From Mycobacterium sp. 1164985.4 (GTDB lineage Bacteria; Actinomycetota; Actinomycetes; Mycobacteriales; Mycobacteriaceae), in the NCBI RefSeq assembly GCF_001668575.1, contig NZ_LZMD01000086.1:1-64000 (forward strand): a stretch of 64,000 nucleotides of DNA, given 5' to 3'. Below the pieces are notes generated by a model, which saw nothing but the letters and a program-made list of their open reading frames with translations, ran no database searches and was not told where the DNA came from. The translations under genes were made by a program, and so were the position numbers. Shown here piece by piece: positions 1-8,897 of this stretch (positions within the stretch are counted from its first letter, which is position 1; every line of letters begins with the position of its first letter).

Positions 1-2
1 GG

Positions 3-185
3 AATCCGGTGTCGTCGCTCGCTCAGGCGATGCGTCAACTGTGGGGCAACGGCGGGCCCGCGCCGGAAAGCGCGCAGCTTCCGCTGCACCATCCGGTGTT
101 GGCGACCGTCATCTGGTCACTGCTGCTGACCGCCCTGTTTGCACCGTTCGCCCTGCGCGCTTACGCCCGCCGCACGGGAAGCTAG
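3..185 (+). CDS. ABC-2 type transporter permease, C-terminal fragment
   Basis: The window opens inside this gene; 60 codons remain. The visible tail has the pattern NPVSSLAQAMRQLWGN, then a hydrophobic segment (ATVIWSLLLTALFAPFALRAY) and a short basic end. That arrangement is typical of the last helix of daunorubicin/multidrug-type ABC-2 permeases of Actinobacteria, which pair with an ATPase normally encoded upstream, outside this window. Its stop overlaps the stop of the converging phosphotransferase gene by a few bases. The substrate cannot be told from the fragment. Confidence 0.75.
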   Translation, partial: NPVSSLAQAMRQLWGNGGPAPESAQLPLHHPVLATVIWSLLLTALFAPFALRAYARRTGS

Positions 186-1231
186 GCGCGGATCGCGGCA
201 GTCGTCCATGCGGGCAGTATCGGTGCCCGGGTGAGGAAGTGGTCCGATTGCCCGGTCGCGCGTAACAACGCCTGCATCCGCAATATGCAGCAGCCCATGC
301 GGGCCATCGCGAAGATCTCGTACCAGTCGAGATCCTGCAGTGGCCGACCCAGCATCTCCTCATAGCGGCCGACCACCGAGGCGCGGCTGTCGAACCCCGC
401 AAGTTCGGGGTCGACGTCCAGCCCATTGACCTCGAGCATCTGCTTGCGGGTCGCCAGCCACCATGCGATGTCGGCTTCAGCGGGGCAGATGCAGGCCTGT
501 TCCCAGTCCAGGGCCCCGACGAGTTCACCGTCGTCGTCGAAAATGGCATTCGACAGTCGTGCATCGCCCCAACAGATACTCAAATCCGTTGTCGGAGAGG
601 GTAGACGGTTCGTCAGCCAGTCGAACGCCTCGATCATCATGTCGGGAAGCTGGTCTTCGGTGCCCCAGCGGGCGTATTCGCGCCACCAGTCCAGCTCGGC
701 GGCAACGCCCACCCCGCCGGGACGCGCCAGCCACGGCGCCGATTCGACCGGAACGCTGTGCAGCCGCACGAGCGTCTCGACGAACGAGTCGTGGGCGCGG
801 CGCTGTACCGCAGGGCCCGCGTCGTGGAGCCAACCACGGGTGGCGTAGGACATGTCTGACGGAGTGTGGCCGACAATGCGTGGCATCACAAGGAACTTCG
901 AGCCGATCCAGGACGGATCAGGTTCGTAGAGCAGCGGTGACGGGGTCGCGACACCGTGGGTGTGCAGCAATTCCTGCGTGCGCGCCTGCGCCTGGAGGTC
1001 GTACTCCGGAAAGATCCCGCCACCGGCCGGCGGAATGCGGATCACGTACTCGTTCCACGCGCCGTCGGCGGTGACCGCGAACACCAGCGACTCGCTGGAC
1101 CATCCCGCGGCCTGGTTGGCCGCGCGCAGCTCCGACACCTCGACGTCACCGGACGACCGCTGCGCGAACCATTCGCGCAATCGAACGCGGGCGGCGGACA
1201 GATCGCGCTTGACGAGAGCGATTCCGACCAT
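182..1231 (-). CDS. phosphotransferase (APH/choline kinase fold) family protein
   Basis: 349 residues with the aminoglycoside phosphotransferase / acyl-CoA dehydrogenase FadE-associated kinase fold. The N-lobe contains LVFAVTADG and YVIRIPPAGGG. The catalytic loop is SICWGDARLSNAIF (Brenner-type H-x-D loop with C-W-G-D in place of H-G-D), followed by GALDWEQACICPAEADIAWW, the metal-binding D-W-E motif. Mycobacteria carry many such proteins of unknown substrate, and antibiotic resistance should not be assumed. It converges on the ABC permease. The ATG at 1231 has no clear ribosome binding site, so the exact start is uncertain. Confidence 0.85.
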   Translation of the reverse strand: MVGIALVKRDLSAARVRLREWFAQRSSGDVEVSELRAANQAAGWSSESLVFAVTADGAWNEYVIRIPPAGGGIFPEYDLQAQARTQELLHTHGVATPSPLLYEPDPSWIGSKFLVMPRIVGHTPSDMSYATRGWLHDAGPAVQRRAHDSFVETLVRLHSVPVESAPWLARPGGVGVAAELDWWREYARWGTEDQLPDMMIEAFDWLTNRLPSPTTDLSICWGDARLSNAIFDDDGELVGALDWEQACICPAEADIAWWLATRKQMLEVNGLDVDPELAGFDSRASVVGRYEEMLGRPLQDLDWYEIFAMARMGCCILRMQALLRATGQSDHFLTRAPILPAWTTAAIRA

Positions 1232-1321
1232 GCGAACAGGGTTACACGAGCGCGGTGCAATGTAAAGGAACGACGTTTGACATACCGCAGCGCGCGGACA
1301 AGGTCGTCGACTGGCTGGACG

Positions 1322-1864
1322 CTAGCTGACCGCCCGACGCGTGTGGCCGACGTCCAGACCCGCGGCGTGGCGCAGCTCGGCGAGGAAGTCCGCGGGAGTG
1401 CCGCCGCCGATCATGTAGTGGCACACCGCGATCCGCACCACCGCTGCGGCCGCGACGTCACTGGCCTCGCCGGGGATGATCCGCGCGATGCGCTCGTGCA
1501 TGATCGGCAGCACTCGTTTCATTTGAGACAGCACATGTTCAGGTTCCACATCTGCGAGCGAGCCCAGCGAGTAGGTGCTCTGGAACTGCACGATGAACCG
1601 CAGCGCCGCATCGAGCCGCTCCGGACCGACCAGTCCGGCCATGGCCGCGGCGATGCCCGCGTCGAAGTTGTCTTGTTCGTAGAGCCCGAACGCCTCGAGC
1701 AGGCCCTCCTTCGATCCGAAATGCCGGTAGACGGTCGGACGCGAGACCCTGGCCTCGGCGGCGACGTCGGAGAGTTGAAGCCGGCGTCGGCCGTCACGCG
1801 CCAGCACAACGAACGTCGCCGCGAGAATGCGCCGCCGCGTCGACTGCTCGTCCGGATCCGGCAT
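1322..1864 (-). CDS. TetR/AcrR family transcriptional regulator
   Basis: 180 residues. The N-terminal helix-turn-helix is clear: RRRILAATFVVLARDG, then LSDVAAEARVSRPTVYRHFG with SKEGLLEAF, the standard TetR signature. The C-terminal part (from about residue 60) is the ligand-binding/dimerisation domain and is not assignable to a ligand. A GTG six bases upstream is also in frame, but an AGGG Shine-Dalgarno overlaps that GTG and sits 5 bases before the ATG at 1864, which favours the ATG. It is transcribed away from the metal-hydrolase gene at 1976, so that gene pair is a candidate target by the usual divergent arrangement (inference). Confidence 0.9.
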   Translation of the reverse strand: MPDPDEQSTRRRILAATFVVLARDGRRRLQLSDVAAEARVSRPTVYRHFGSKEGLLEAFGLYEQDNFDAGIAAAMAGLVGPERLDAALRFIVQFQSTYSLGSLADVEPEHVLSQMKRVLPIMHERIARIIPGEASDVAAAAVVRIAVCHYMIGGGTPADFLAELRHAAGLDVGHTRRAVS

Positions 1865-1975
1865 CGCCACCCTTTACACCTAGGCCATCAAATGTCACAC
1901 TGACGCTACAGCACACGCGTCCACGAACGAGACATCCGTGGGCTCCATGTTAATCCGGTGCGGAGGGCAGCAGCG

Positions 1976-2890
1976 GTGACCGACCTGGTGATCCGCAAGA
2001 TCGGCTGGGAGTTCGACGCAGGCGTCCCGTTCAAATGGCAGCCGGCCAATCCCAACTTCGGGTTGTTCTGCAACGCATTCACGTTCATTGCCGTGCCCTT
2101 CGAGCGCTACATCGTCAGCGCGGTACGGACGGCGGCCGACCGGTTCGCCGACAACCCCGTGGTCGTCGACGAGGCCGACGCGTTCCTCAAGCAGGAGGCG
2201 CAGCACGCCGCCGCCCACCGCAAGCACATGCTCGCGCTCATCGCGCGCTACCCCGAACTCGAGCAGTGTTACACCGACGCATGCGCGGCCTACGACGCGC
2301 TCATCGAGAGCCGAACGGTCGAGTTCCACTTGGCGTACATCGCGAACCTCGAGGCGACGTTCACCCCGCTCTTCAAAGTGCTTCTGGACAATCGGGATTC
2401 GTTGTTCGGTGGGGGAGACGCACGCGTCGCATCGCTGATGATGTGGCATTTCGTCGAGGAGATCGAACATCGCAGCTCCGGGCTCATCCTGTGTCAGCAC
2501 GTCGCACCCAATCCTTGGTATCGCGTTCGCCACATCAGGGGCACGTTCCGCCACGTGGGGGGCATCGCCGACGCGATCGCCGGGGAGTTCGACCGCATCG
2601 TCCCGTTCGAGGATCGTGGGGCGTCGACACGCGAACTGCTGTCCGGGGCGTTTCTGACCGGCGAACTCAAACAGCGTCTCGGCCGCAGGCACGGTAACGG
2701 CGCACCCACGATCTTCCATTCGGTGCCCACGCGCCACTTGCTGACCATGGTATGGCGCCTGGCGCTGTCGCAGACCCCGTATCACGACCCCGCCGATCAG
2801 CCCCTGCCCGACTGGGCGGAGGAGTGGATGCGGGCCTATGACCGCGGTGACGACATGACGACATTCTTCGGATCGCCCGCAGAGAGGTGA
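1976..2890 (+). CDS. predicted metal-dependent hydrolase (PF10118-like)
   Basis: About 304 residues resembling the Metal_hydrol family (PF10118), a ferritin-like all-helical domain with conserved Glu/His. Visible motifs are LKQEAQHAAAHRKHM near residue 70, VEFHLAYIANLEATF near 115 and MMWHFVEEIEHRS near 158, together forming likely metal ligands. Members often lie near lipid or steroid catabolism genes; the substrate is unknown. A GTG at 1958 is in frame, but GGAGGG at 1962-1967 lies about 8 bases before the GTG at 1976, so that start is preferred. The next gene follows 3 bases later, suggesting an operon controlled by the divergent TetR. Confidence 0.82.
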   Translation: MTDLVIRKIGWEFDAGVPFKWQPANPNFGLFCNAFTFIAVPFERYIVSAVRTAADRFADNPVVVDEADAFLKQEAQHAAAHRKHMLALIARYPELEQCYTDACAAYDALIESRTVEFHLAYIANLEATFTPLFKVLLDNRDSLFGGGDARVASLMMWHFVEEIEHRSSGLILCQHVAPNPWYRVRHIRGTFRHVGGIADAIAGEFDRIVPFEDRGASTRELLSGAFLTGELKQRLGRRHGNGAPTIFHSVPTRHLLTMVWRLALSQTPYHDPADQPLPDWAEEWMRAYDRGDDMTTFFGSPAER

Positions 2891-2893
2891 CTC

Positions 2894-4057
2894 TTGCTGA
2901 CCACCAACTACGGCGGCCTGGTGCCGGAGGACGAACTGCTGACGCACCAGATCGTCGACACGTTCGCGACCGTGAGTCAGTCCGATCCGTCGTGGACCGA
3001 GAAGATCTGGACCATCGCCCATGCCCGGGACAACTCGCTGCAGGTGGTGCTGGGCGTCGGAAAGTACACCAACAGAGGGGTATTCGACGGTGCTGCCGGC
3101 GTCTGTCGCGGTACCGAACAGTGGACGGTGCGCGCTGGACGACGACTGTCGTCCGACCCGTCGGCTCTCGAGGTGGGACCGATCCGCTACCGCGTCGAGA
3201 AACCGCTGCGCGCTGTGCGGATCAGCCTCGACCCGTCCGAGCACGCCCCGATCGCCTTCGATGTCCAGCTCGAGGGCGCCTTCGACGCGGCGTTGGAAGA
3301 CCCGTGGCCCGACCGCAGCCCCGATGGCTATCGGGTCACCCACAATGTGCTGCGCTACCACCAGATCGGCGTGGCGTCGGGGTGGGTGGAGGTCGAGGGT
3401 GACCGCACCGAGATCGCGCCCACCGACTGGATCTCGATTCGCGACCACTCGTGGGGGCTACGCCCAGGCGTCGGCAAGCCCATCCCGGGCCTACCGCGCG
3501 GGGGGCGCAAGATCCGCCAGATGTTCATGACCTGGCTTCCGATGACGATGACACGCCCGGACGGCTCGAGGTACTCGCTGTTCGTCATGTACCAGGAGGA
3601 GCGCGGTGACGGCTTCCTCGAAATCCGTTGTCAGGCTGAACAACAGAACGATGACGGCACCGCCCATCGGTTCGTCTCCGTCGAACAGGACATGCACTTC
3701 ACCGACGACAACCGGCGGTTCACTCACGGCATCGTCACCCTGATCGACGCCGACGGCACGCGCCGACCCCTGACGGTCACCGCCGCCGGGCCCACGGGAT
3801 TCCACCTTGGCACCGCGGGCTACTACGGCTGGAACGATTGGGTCTACGGCGAGTGGGTAGGCGACCTGAAGGTCGAGGGCAGCCACGTCACCGACTGTGA
3901 CTCTCCGGAGAACGCACGCAAACTGCACCAACTGCGTGACCTGCTGGTCCGCATCGACGATCCGGTGGGGGGCGGCTCTGGATTCGGCAACGCCGAGACG
4001 TTCGCGCTAGGGGAGTTCCCCGAGCGGGGGCTCACCGCGCAGAACTCATTCCTCTGA
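2894..4057 (+). CDS. hypothetical protein (lipocalin/AttH-like beta-rich, DUF7064/7065-like)
   Basis: 387 residues beginning with TTG (MLTTNYGGLVPEDELL). The sequence is beta-rich with many aromatic and charged alternations, including DWISIRDHSWGLRPGVG near residue 180 and a second motif around YYGWNDWVYGEWVGDLKVEG near residue 320. This pattern recalls actinobacterial proteins related to the AttH/CrtC lipocalin-like superfamily that occur in steroid and lipid degradation loci. No catalytic residues can be assigned. It is 3 bases downstream of the metal-dependent hydrolase gene and probably co-transcribed with it. The family assignment is from general resemblance only. Confidence 0.7.
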   Translation: MLTTNYGGLVPEDELLTHQIVDTFATVSQSDPSWTEKIWTIAHARDNSLQVVLGVGKYTNRGVFDGAAGVCRGTEQWTVRAGRRLSSDPSALEVGPIRYRVEKPLRAVRISLDPSEHAPIAFDVQLEGAFDAALEDPWPDRSPDGYRVTHNVLRYHQIGVASGWVEVEGDRTEIAPTDWISIRDHSWGLRPGVGKPIPGLPRGGRKIRQMFMTWLPMTMTRPDGSRYSLFVMYQEERGDGFLEIRCQAEQQNDDGTAHRFVSVEQDMHFTDDNRRFTHGIVTLIDADGTRRPLTVTAAGPTGFHLGTAGYYGWNDWVYGEWVGDLKVEGSHVTDCDSPENARKLHQLRDLLVRIDDPVGGGSGFGNAETFALGEFPERGLTAQNSFL

Positions 4058-4120
4058 TCGCCGGGCGTCGGCGCTCATCGGCCGCGCGCGTCCATCTGGG
4101 TATTGTGTACTATACCTAGC

Positions 4121-5149
4121 ATGGTGCAGAGACCAGGACGCCTGGAAGACCACCCCACGGTGCGCAAGGTGCGCGCTAGGCCGAGGCGGGCGCCCGGCGT
4201 CGTCGACGCGGACTGGCTGCGCCGGGTGTGCCTCGAGGCCGGAGCCGACGACGTCGCGTTCGCCAGCGTCGACAACCCGGAGTTGGCGTCGGAGCGTGAG
4301 CACGCCGAAGGCGCCCTGCCCGGCGCACGGAGTTACATCTCGCTGGTGGTGCGGATGAACCGTGACAACGTCCGTTCGACGGCCCGCAGCGTGGCCAACC
4401 AGGAGTTCCATCGCAGCGGCGAGATCATGAACGAGACGGCCCATCGCATCACCCGCACGCTCCAAGATGCGCGCCATCGGGCGATCAATCCGTCGATGTC
4501 GTTTCCGATGGAGATGGACCGCTATCCCGGGCGCATCTGGGTGATCGCGCACAAGCCCGTCGCCGTGGCGGCCGGACTGGGTGTGATGGGCATTCACCGC
4601 AACGTCATTCATCCGAAGTTCGGCAACTTCATCCTGCTCGGTACCATTCTGCTTGCCGCACCCATCTCCAGTTACGGTGAGCCGCTGGACTATTCACCGT
4701 GCCTGGAATGCAAGCTGTGCGTCGCGGCCTGTCCCGTCGGCGCCATCAAGAAAGATGGCGACTTCGACTTCCTGGCCTGCTCGGTGCACAACTACCGCGA
4801 GTTCATGGGTGGTTTCACCGACTGGGTGCAGACCGTCGCCGACAGCGAGGACGGTGCCGACTTCCGCTCCCGGGTGACCGATTCCGAGAACGCCTCGATG
4901 TGGCAGAGCCTGTCGTTCAAGGCGAACTACAAGGCCGCCTACTGCCTGGCGGTGTGCCCGGCCGGGGAAGACGTGATCGAGCCGTATCTCGATGACCGCA
5001 AGGCCTTCATGGACCTCGTGCTGCGCCCGCTGCAGGACAAGAAGGAGACGCTTTACGTACTACCCAACTCGGCGGCCAAAGAGCACGCCGAACGCCGGTT
5101 CCCGCACAAACAGGTGAAGGTCGTCGGCAGCGGGATTCGCGGCGTGTGA
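4121..5149 (+). CDS. QueG-like 4Fe-4S ferredoxin-domain protein
   Basis: 342 residues from the ATG at 4121. The C-terminal half carries CLECKLCVAACPVGAI, a classic CxxCxxCxxxCP 4Fe-4S motif, and a further Cys set in YCLAVCPAGEDVI about 85 residues later, which would complete a second cluster. The N-terminal part (GADDVAFASVDNPEL, ALPGARSYISLVVRM) resembles the epoxyqueuosine reductase / reductive dehalogenase-type cobalamin domain. Actinobacteria carry QueG-like paralogues of unknown function, so tRNA queuosine synthesis should not be assumed. It stands alone between the unknown pair upstream and a cutinase gene downstream. Confidence 0.8.
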   Translation: MVQRPGRLEDHPTVRKVRARPRRAPGVVDADWLRRVCLEAGADDVAFASVDNPELASEREHAEGALPGARSYISLVVRMNRDNVRSTARSVANQEFHRSGEIMNETAHRITRTLQDARHRAINPSMSFPMEMDRYPGRIWVIAHKPVAVAAGLGVMGIHRNVIHPKFGNFILLGTILLAAPISSYGEPLDYSPCLECKLCVAACPVGAIKKDGDFDFLACSVHNYREFMGGFTDWVQTVADSEDGADFRSRVTDSENASMWQSLSFKANYKAAYCLAVCPAGEDVIEPYLDDRKAFMDLVLRPLQDKKETLYVLPNSAAKEHAERRFPHKQVKVVGSGIRGV

Positions 5150-5206
5150 CCGGGGCCGCGGCCCACCCGCGGAATACATCGTCGTCGAGTCGGCGTTTGG
5201 CCATGC

Positions 5207-5923
5207 ATGGAGACGAGACTGCCGCTGCGTCGGCTGATGATCATGGTTGCGGCAGTGCTCATCTCGGGAGCATCGTTGAGCGCCCCCGTCGTCATGGCGA
5301 CCGCCGCGGCGGCGCCCACAGGCGAGTGTCCCGATGTACAAGTGGTGTTCGCGCGCGGCACCGGGGAACCGGTTGGCATCGGACGCGTCGGGCAGGGTTT
5401 CGTCGATGCGTTGCGCCCGCTCGTGGGCGACAAGTCGATCGCCGTCTATGCGGTGAACTATCCCGCGACGCGGGACTTCCTGCGCGCGGCGGAGGGTGCC
5501 AACGACGCCAGCCTGTTCGTGCAGAACCTGGCGACCACCTGCCCGGACACCCGAATCGTGCTCGGCGGGTATTCGCAGGGCGCGGCCGTCATCGACGCGA
5601 TCGCTCTGGCGAACACGCCGACACTCGGGTTCACCCAGCCCATGCCCGCCGCCGTCGCCGACCACGTCGCCGCGATCGCGGTTTTCGGCAACCCGTCCAT
5701 TCGGCTGCTCGGCGGTCCGCTGACCGCGTTGAGTCCCGGATACGGAGCCAAGACCATCGACCTGTGCAACGGCGCGGATCCGGTGTGCTCCAACGGAAAC
5801 GACGTGGCGGCGCACAGCCTCTATGTCGAGTCGGGGCTCGCCACGCAGGCGGCGCAGTTCACTGCCGCGCGCCTCGGCGGCGGGGCGCCGATCACCACGC
5901 TGTCCGGTCACACCGGAGGCTGA
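5207..5923 (+). CDS. secreted cutinase-family serine esterase
   Basis: 238 residues with a Sec signal peptide (basic METRLPLRR, then a hydrophobic stretch, cleavage probably after ATAAAA near residue 36). The mature part starts with CPDVQVVFARGTGEP, the cutinase N-terminal motif. The nucleophile elbow GYSQG places Ser at about residue 123; Asp lies in DLCNGADPVC and His in AAHSLYV, completing the triad, and four Cys can form the two family disulfides. Mycobacterial Culp proteins are secreted esterases/lipases acting on lipids and cell-wall esters. It converges on pth with only 3 bases between stops. Confidence 0.93.
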   Translation: METRLPLRRLMIMVAAVLISGASLSAPVVMATAAAAPTGECPDVQVVFARGTGEPVGIGRVGQGFVDALRPLVGDKSIAVYAVNYPATRDFLRAAEGANDASLFVQNLATTCPDTRIVLGGYSQGAAVIDAIALANTPTLGFTQPMPAAVADHVAAIAVFGNPSIRLLGGPLTALSPGYGAKTIDLCNGADPVCSNGNDVAAHSLYVESGLATQAAQFTAARLGGGAPITTLSGHTGG

Positions 5924-5926
5924 CGC

Positions 5927-6505
5927 TCAGCCCCAGGCGTGCACGATGTTCTGCGCTGGTTCCACGCCCTGGGCGATGAGGATCTCGGTGGCGTCGGCGG
6001 CCTGCTCGCAGATCGTCGGGACGTCCTTCCACTCCGCGGAGGTGAAGGTGCTCAGCACGAACTTCGCACCGTCCATGCGCCCGGGCGGTCGCCCGATGCC
6101 GATGCGGACGCGCTGAAAATCGTTGCTGCTCAACGCCGAAGCGACCGACCGTAGACCGTTGTGCCCGGCCACGCCCCCGCCGAACTTCAGCCGAATCCGG
6201 CCGAAGTCGATGTCGAGCTCGTCATGGATGACCACGACGTCGGCGGGCGGCACCGAGTAGAACTTGGCCAGCGGCCCCACCTGCCGCCCCGACTCGTTCA
6301 TGTAAGTGCGCGGTTTGGCCAGCACCAGGGCCCGTCCGGCGAGGCGGCCGGTGACCACCTCGGCGCCGGACTTCTTGTGCACCTTGAACCCCGAGCCGAT
6401 CCGGTCGGCGAGGATGTCGGCGACGAGGAACCCGAGGTTGTGCCGCGTGGTGGCGTACTGCGGTCCCGGGTTGCCCAGGCCGACCACGAGAAGTGGTTCG
6501 GCCAT
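5927..6505 (-). CDS. pth: peptidyl-tRNA hydrolase
   Basis: 192 residues, the normal Pth length. It hydrolyses the ester bond of peptidyl-tRNA released from stalled ribosomes and recycles tRNA. GLGNPGPQYATTRHNLGF near the start contains the conserved Asn and the catalytic His, KPRTYMNESG carries the substrate-binding Asn, and VIHDELDIDFGRIRLK holds the conserved Asp. It lies 6 bases downstream of rplY on the same strand, the usual mycobacterial pair, so the two are very likely co-transcribed. Confidence 0.97.
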   Translation of the reverse strand: MAEPLLVVGLGNPGPQYATTRHNLGFLVADILADRIGSGFKVHKKSGAEVVTGRLAGRALVLAKPRTYMNESGRQVGPLAKFYSVPPADVVVIHDELDIDFGRIRLKFGGGVAGHNGLRSVASALSSNDFQRVRIGIGRPPGRMDGAKFVLSTFTSAEWKDVPTICEQAADATEILIAQGVEPAQNIVHAWG

Positions 6506-6511
6506 GCCGGA

Positions 6512-7183
6512 CTACTCGGAGTCTTCGGCGGGCGCCGCTTCGGCGGAGTCGCCCTCTTCGGCGGCCTCCGCGGTCTCGGCGGCTTCCTCCTCGGCCGTCT
6601 CGCCACCGGCCTCGGCCTCGAGCTCCTCAGCCGACGGCGCCTCGACGACGTTGACCACCAGCATCTCCGGATCCGAGATCAGCGTGACGCCTGACGGCAG
6701 CTCGATCGAGCCCGCGGTGAACTGCGTGCCGGCCTCGACTCCCTCGACCGAGATCGTCAGCTGCTGAGGAATCGAAAGCGCGTCGGCCTCGACCTCGACC
6801 GTGGTGGCGTCCTGGGTGACCAGCGTGCCGGGCACGGCCTCGCCCTCGATGACCACGTTGACCTCGACGACGACCTTCTCGCCGCGGCGCACGACGAGCA
6901 GGTCGGCGTGCGTGATGGTGCGGCGGATCGGGTGGATGTCGAGGGCTTTTGTCAGCGCGAGCTGCTCCTTGCCGTCGATGTCGAGCGTCAGCACCGCGTT
7001 GGTGCCGGCGCGACGGAGGACGGCCGCGAAGTCATGGCCGTCGAGCTCGAGGTGCTGCGGATCGCTGCCGTGGCCGTAGAGGACGGCGGGCACTTTGCCG
7101 TTGCGGCGGGCGCGGCGCGATGCGCCCTTGCCGGTCTCGGTGCGGACCGCAGCGGTCAGGTTGTTGGGGGCGTTCTTCGCCAT
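6512..7183 (-). CDS. rplY: 50S ribosomal protein L25/general stress protein Ctc
   Basis: 223 residues. The N-terminal L25 5S rRNA-binding domain (RTETGKGASRRARRNGKVPAVLYGHG) is followed by the TL5/Ctc C-terminal beta domain (VEVEADALSIPQQLTISVEG). The last 40 residues form an acidic Glu/Ala-rich low-complexity tail (EAEAGGETAEEEAAETAEAA), common in actinobacterial Ctc proteins. GGAGCACC precedes the ATG at a good distance. It heads the rplY-pth unit, and the 143-base gap on its upstream side separates it from the SDR gene and should carry its promoter. Confidence 0.96.
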   Translation of the reverse strand: MAKNAPNNLTAAVRTETGKGASRRARRNGKVPAVLYGHGSDPQHLELDGHDFAAVLRRAGTNAVLTLDIDGKEQLALTKALDIHPIRRTITHADLLVVRRGEKVVVEVNVVIEGEAVPGTLVTQDATTVEVEADALSIPQQLTISVEGVEAGTQFTAGSIELPSGVTLISDPEMLVVNVVEAPSAEELEAEAGGETAEEEAAETAEAAEEGDSAEAAPAEDSE

Positions 7184-7326
7184 GAGGTGGGTGCTCCTGT
7201 CGTGTGCTCAGCACGGCCAGGGCTCAACCACAAGAGTTTCGCGTCGATAACGGTGACCTCCGCTTGCGCGGCCACCCTCGCCGTGATCACCGGCCAGGGT
7301 AGCCGGAAATACCGCTGCCGCCCAAA

Positions 7327-8199
7327 TCAGAGCGGGAACGTGGTGTCTGTGAGCTGCTCGGAGAGCTCCCAGAGCGCGGTCGCCGTCTTGCCGTCGCGGG
7401 CCAGCGGGCTGCGTAACTGCGTCGGGCCCGTGGGACCGCGGCTGCCGAACCGCGGGCCGACGAAGGTGTCGCCCGGCAGGTCCTGGGCCACTGCGTAGAG
7501 CGTCTGGCGGGCCCCGAACTCGGCGTCGGTGGCGAACACTCGGTTGGCAGCAAGCCAGAAGCGGGTCCCTACCGGGTTGCCGGTCTGGCCCTGCAGATTG
7601 GTCGCGGAGTAGCCCGGATGGGCGGCGATCGCCCTGATCGGCGAGTCGGCCTCGGTGAGCCGGCGCTGCAGCTCCTTGGTGAACAGCAGGTTCGCCAGCT
7701 TCGACTGGCCGTACGCGGGCCACGCGAGATACGGTCGGGCCTTCCAGTTGAGGTCCTTGAGGTTGATGCGGCCGATCAGATGCATGATCGACGAGACCGT
7801 CACGACGCGGTCGCTGATCTTGGGCAGCAGCAGGTTGGTCAGCGCGAAGTGGCCGAGGTGGTTGGTGCCGATCTGGCTCTCGAACCCGTCGACGGTCAGC
7901 GCGTACGGCACAGCCATGACGCCGGCGTTGTTCACCAGAATGTCGACCGCGTCGACACCGTCGGCGAACGTGCGCACGGACGCGAGGTCCTGCAGATCGA
8001 GCTTGCGGACCTCGACATCGCCGGTGATCGCCGCCGCGGCCTCGTCGCCCTTCGCGGTGTTACGGACGGCCAATACGACCTTGGCGCCGGCGCCGGCCAG
8101 TTCGCGCGCCGTGATGAGGCCGAGGCCGCTGTTGGCCCCGGTGACGATGACGGTGCGTCCGGTGAAGGAGGGCAGATCCGCGGCGGTCCAATCGCTCAT
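7327..8199 (-). CDS. short-chain dehydrogenase/reductase (SDR)
   Basis: 290 residues from the ATG at 8199, which has AAGGTGG five bases upstream; a start three codons earlier lacks this. Classical SDR features are TGANSGLG (cofactor glycine loop), NNAGVMAVPYALT (NNAG motif), a Ser in VSSIMHL and the catalytic YGQSK. An Arg after the first strand (AVRNTAK) suggests NADPH preference, as in the retinol dehydrogenase/protochlorophyllide reductase-like branch. Natural substrate unknown. It lies between lpqT and rplY, a position where M. tuberculosis has no gene. Confidence 0.9.
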   Translation of the reverse strand: MSDWTAADLPSFTGRTVIVTGANSGLGLITARELAGAGAKVVLAVRNTAKGDEAAAAITGDVEVRKLDLQDLASVRTFADGVDAVDILVNNAGVMAVPYALTVDGFESQIGTNHLGHFALTNLLLPKISDRVVTVSSIMHLIGRINLKDLNWKARPYLAWPAYGQSKLANLLFTKELQRRLTEADSPIRAIAAHPGYSATNLQGQTGNPVGTRFWLAANRVFATDAEFGARQTLYAVAQDLPGDTFVGPRFGSRGPTGPTQLRSPLARDGKTATALWELSEQLTDTTFPL

Positions 8200-8216
8200 G
8201 GCGACCACCTTATGCG

Positions 8217-8897
8217 TTACTTCGGCGGGGGCTTGGGGACGGCGACGTTGAAGCCGCCGATGATCTTCTCGATGTCGGGGGCCTCTTCGACCGCCTTGTC
8301 CGCATACCCCGTCACCGTGAACTGGATGAGATACCGCTGCTTGGCGGGCGGTGCGCCGGTCGCGATCACGATGCGGTTGTAGCTGTGCATCCGGGCGCCG
8401 TTCAGGTCGTAGCTGCCCTCGATCATCGCCGAGGGGAATCCCTTGAAGTCGTCCATGGCGGCGTTGAGGCGCTTGAAGTTTTGTGACATCTCGGCGTCGA
8501 CGTACCCGTGCTTGATCGCCTCCCGCGGATCGAAGTCACCGGTCAGCTTCATCACCACCAGCATGGCGATCGGGTAGGTCTCGCCCTTGGCGATGACCCT
8601 GGTCCCGGGTGCGAAGTTCGTGTTGAAGTAGGGCTGCCATCCGGCGGGTGTGGGATACGAGACCGTCAGATCGGTCAGCTTCTCGGGGAAGACGGGCTGG
8701 CCCTTCACGCCGGCCCGTTCCAGGAAAGTCGCTATGGGAACCGGCTTTTGGTCATCGGACGGTTCGGTGGAGGTCGGCGACGATGACGTCGACCACACTG
8801 ACTGGTAGTTGGGCGGTTCGGTGCCACAGGCGGACACGACGGTCGCGCCGATGACCGCCACCGCACCGGCCAGAAGCACAAAGCCCCGGCGTCTCAC
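8217..8897 (-). CDS. lpqT: LpqN/LpqT-family lipoprotein
   Basis: 226 residues starting with GTG that overlaps the arsC-like stop by 4 bases. MRRRGFVLLAGAVAVIGATVVSAC is a lipoprotein signal with lipobox V-S-A-C, so the mature protein is anchored outside the membrane. The rest (FLERAGVKGQPVFPEKL, TVSYPTPAGWQPY) is the LpqN/LpqT fold seen in mycobacterial lipoproteins; M. tuberculosis LpqT (Rv1016c) occupies the same place beside prs. Function is not established; the related LpqN has been linked to mycomembrane biogenesis. Confidence 0.92.
   Translation of the reverse strand: MRRRGFVLLAGAVAVIGATVVSACGTEPPNYQSVWSTSSSPTSTEPSDDQKPVPIATFLERAGVKGQPVFPEKLTDLTVSYPTPAGWQPYFNTNFAPGTRVIAKGETYPIAMLVVMKLTGDFDPREAIKHGYVDAEMSQNFKRLNAAMDDFKGFPSAMIEGSYDLNGARMHSYNRIVIATGAPPAKQRYLIQFTVTGYADKAVEEAPDIEKIIGGFNVAVPKPPPK

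Noticed and set aside
182..1231. Antibiotic resistance aminoglycoside phosphotransferase
   Set aside because: Fold and catalytic loop fit, but the sequence is of the broad APH/choline kinase family common in mycobacteria, with no feature of known resistance enzymes.
1895..3448. 517-codon open frame on the minus strand
   Set aside because: Covers the metal-hydrolase gene and its partner in antisense; the plus strand has coherent family motifs and ribosome binding sites.
4121..5149. True epoxyqueuosine reductase QueG
   Set aside because: Cluster motifs fit, but no other queuosine gene is near and Actinobacteria often have QueG-like proteins outside that pathway.
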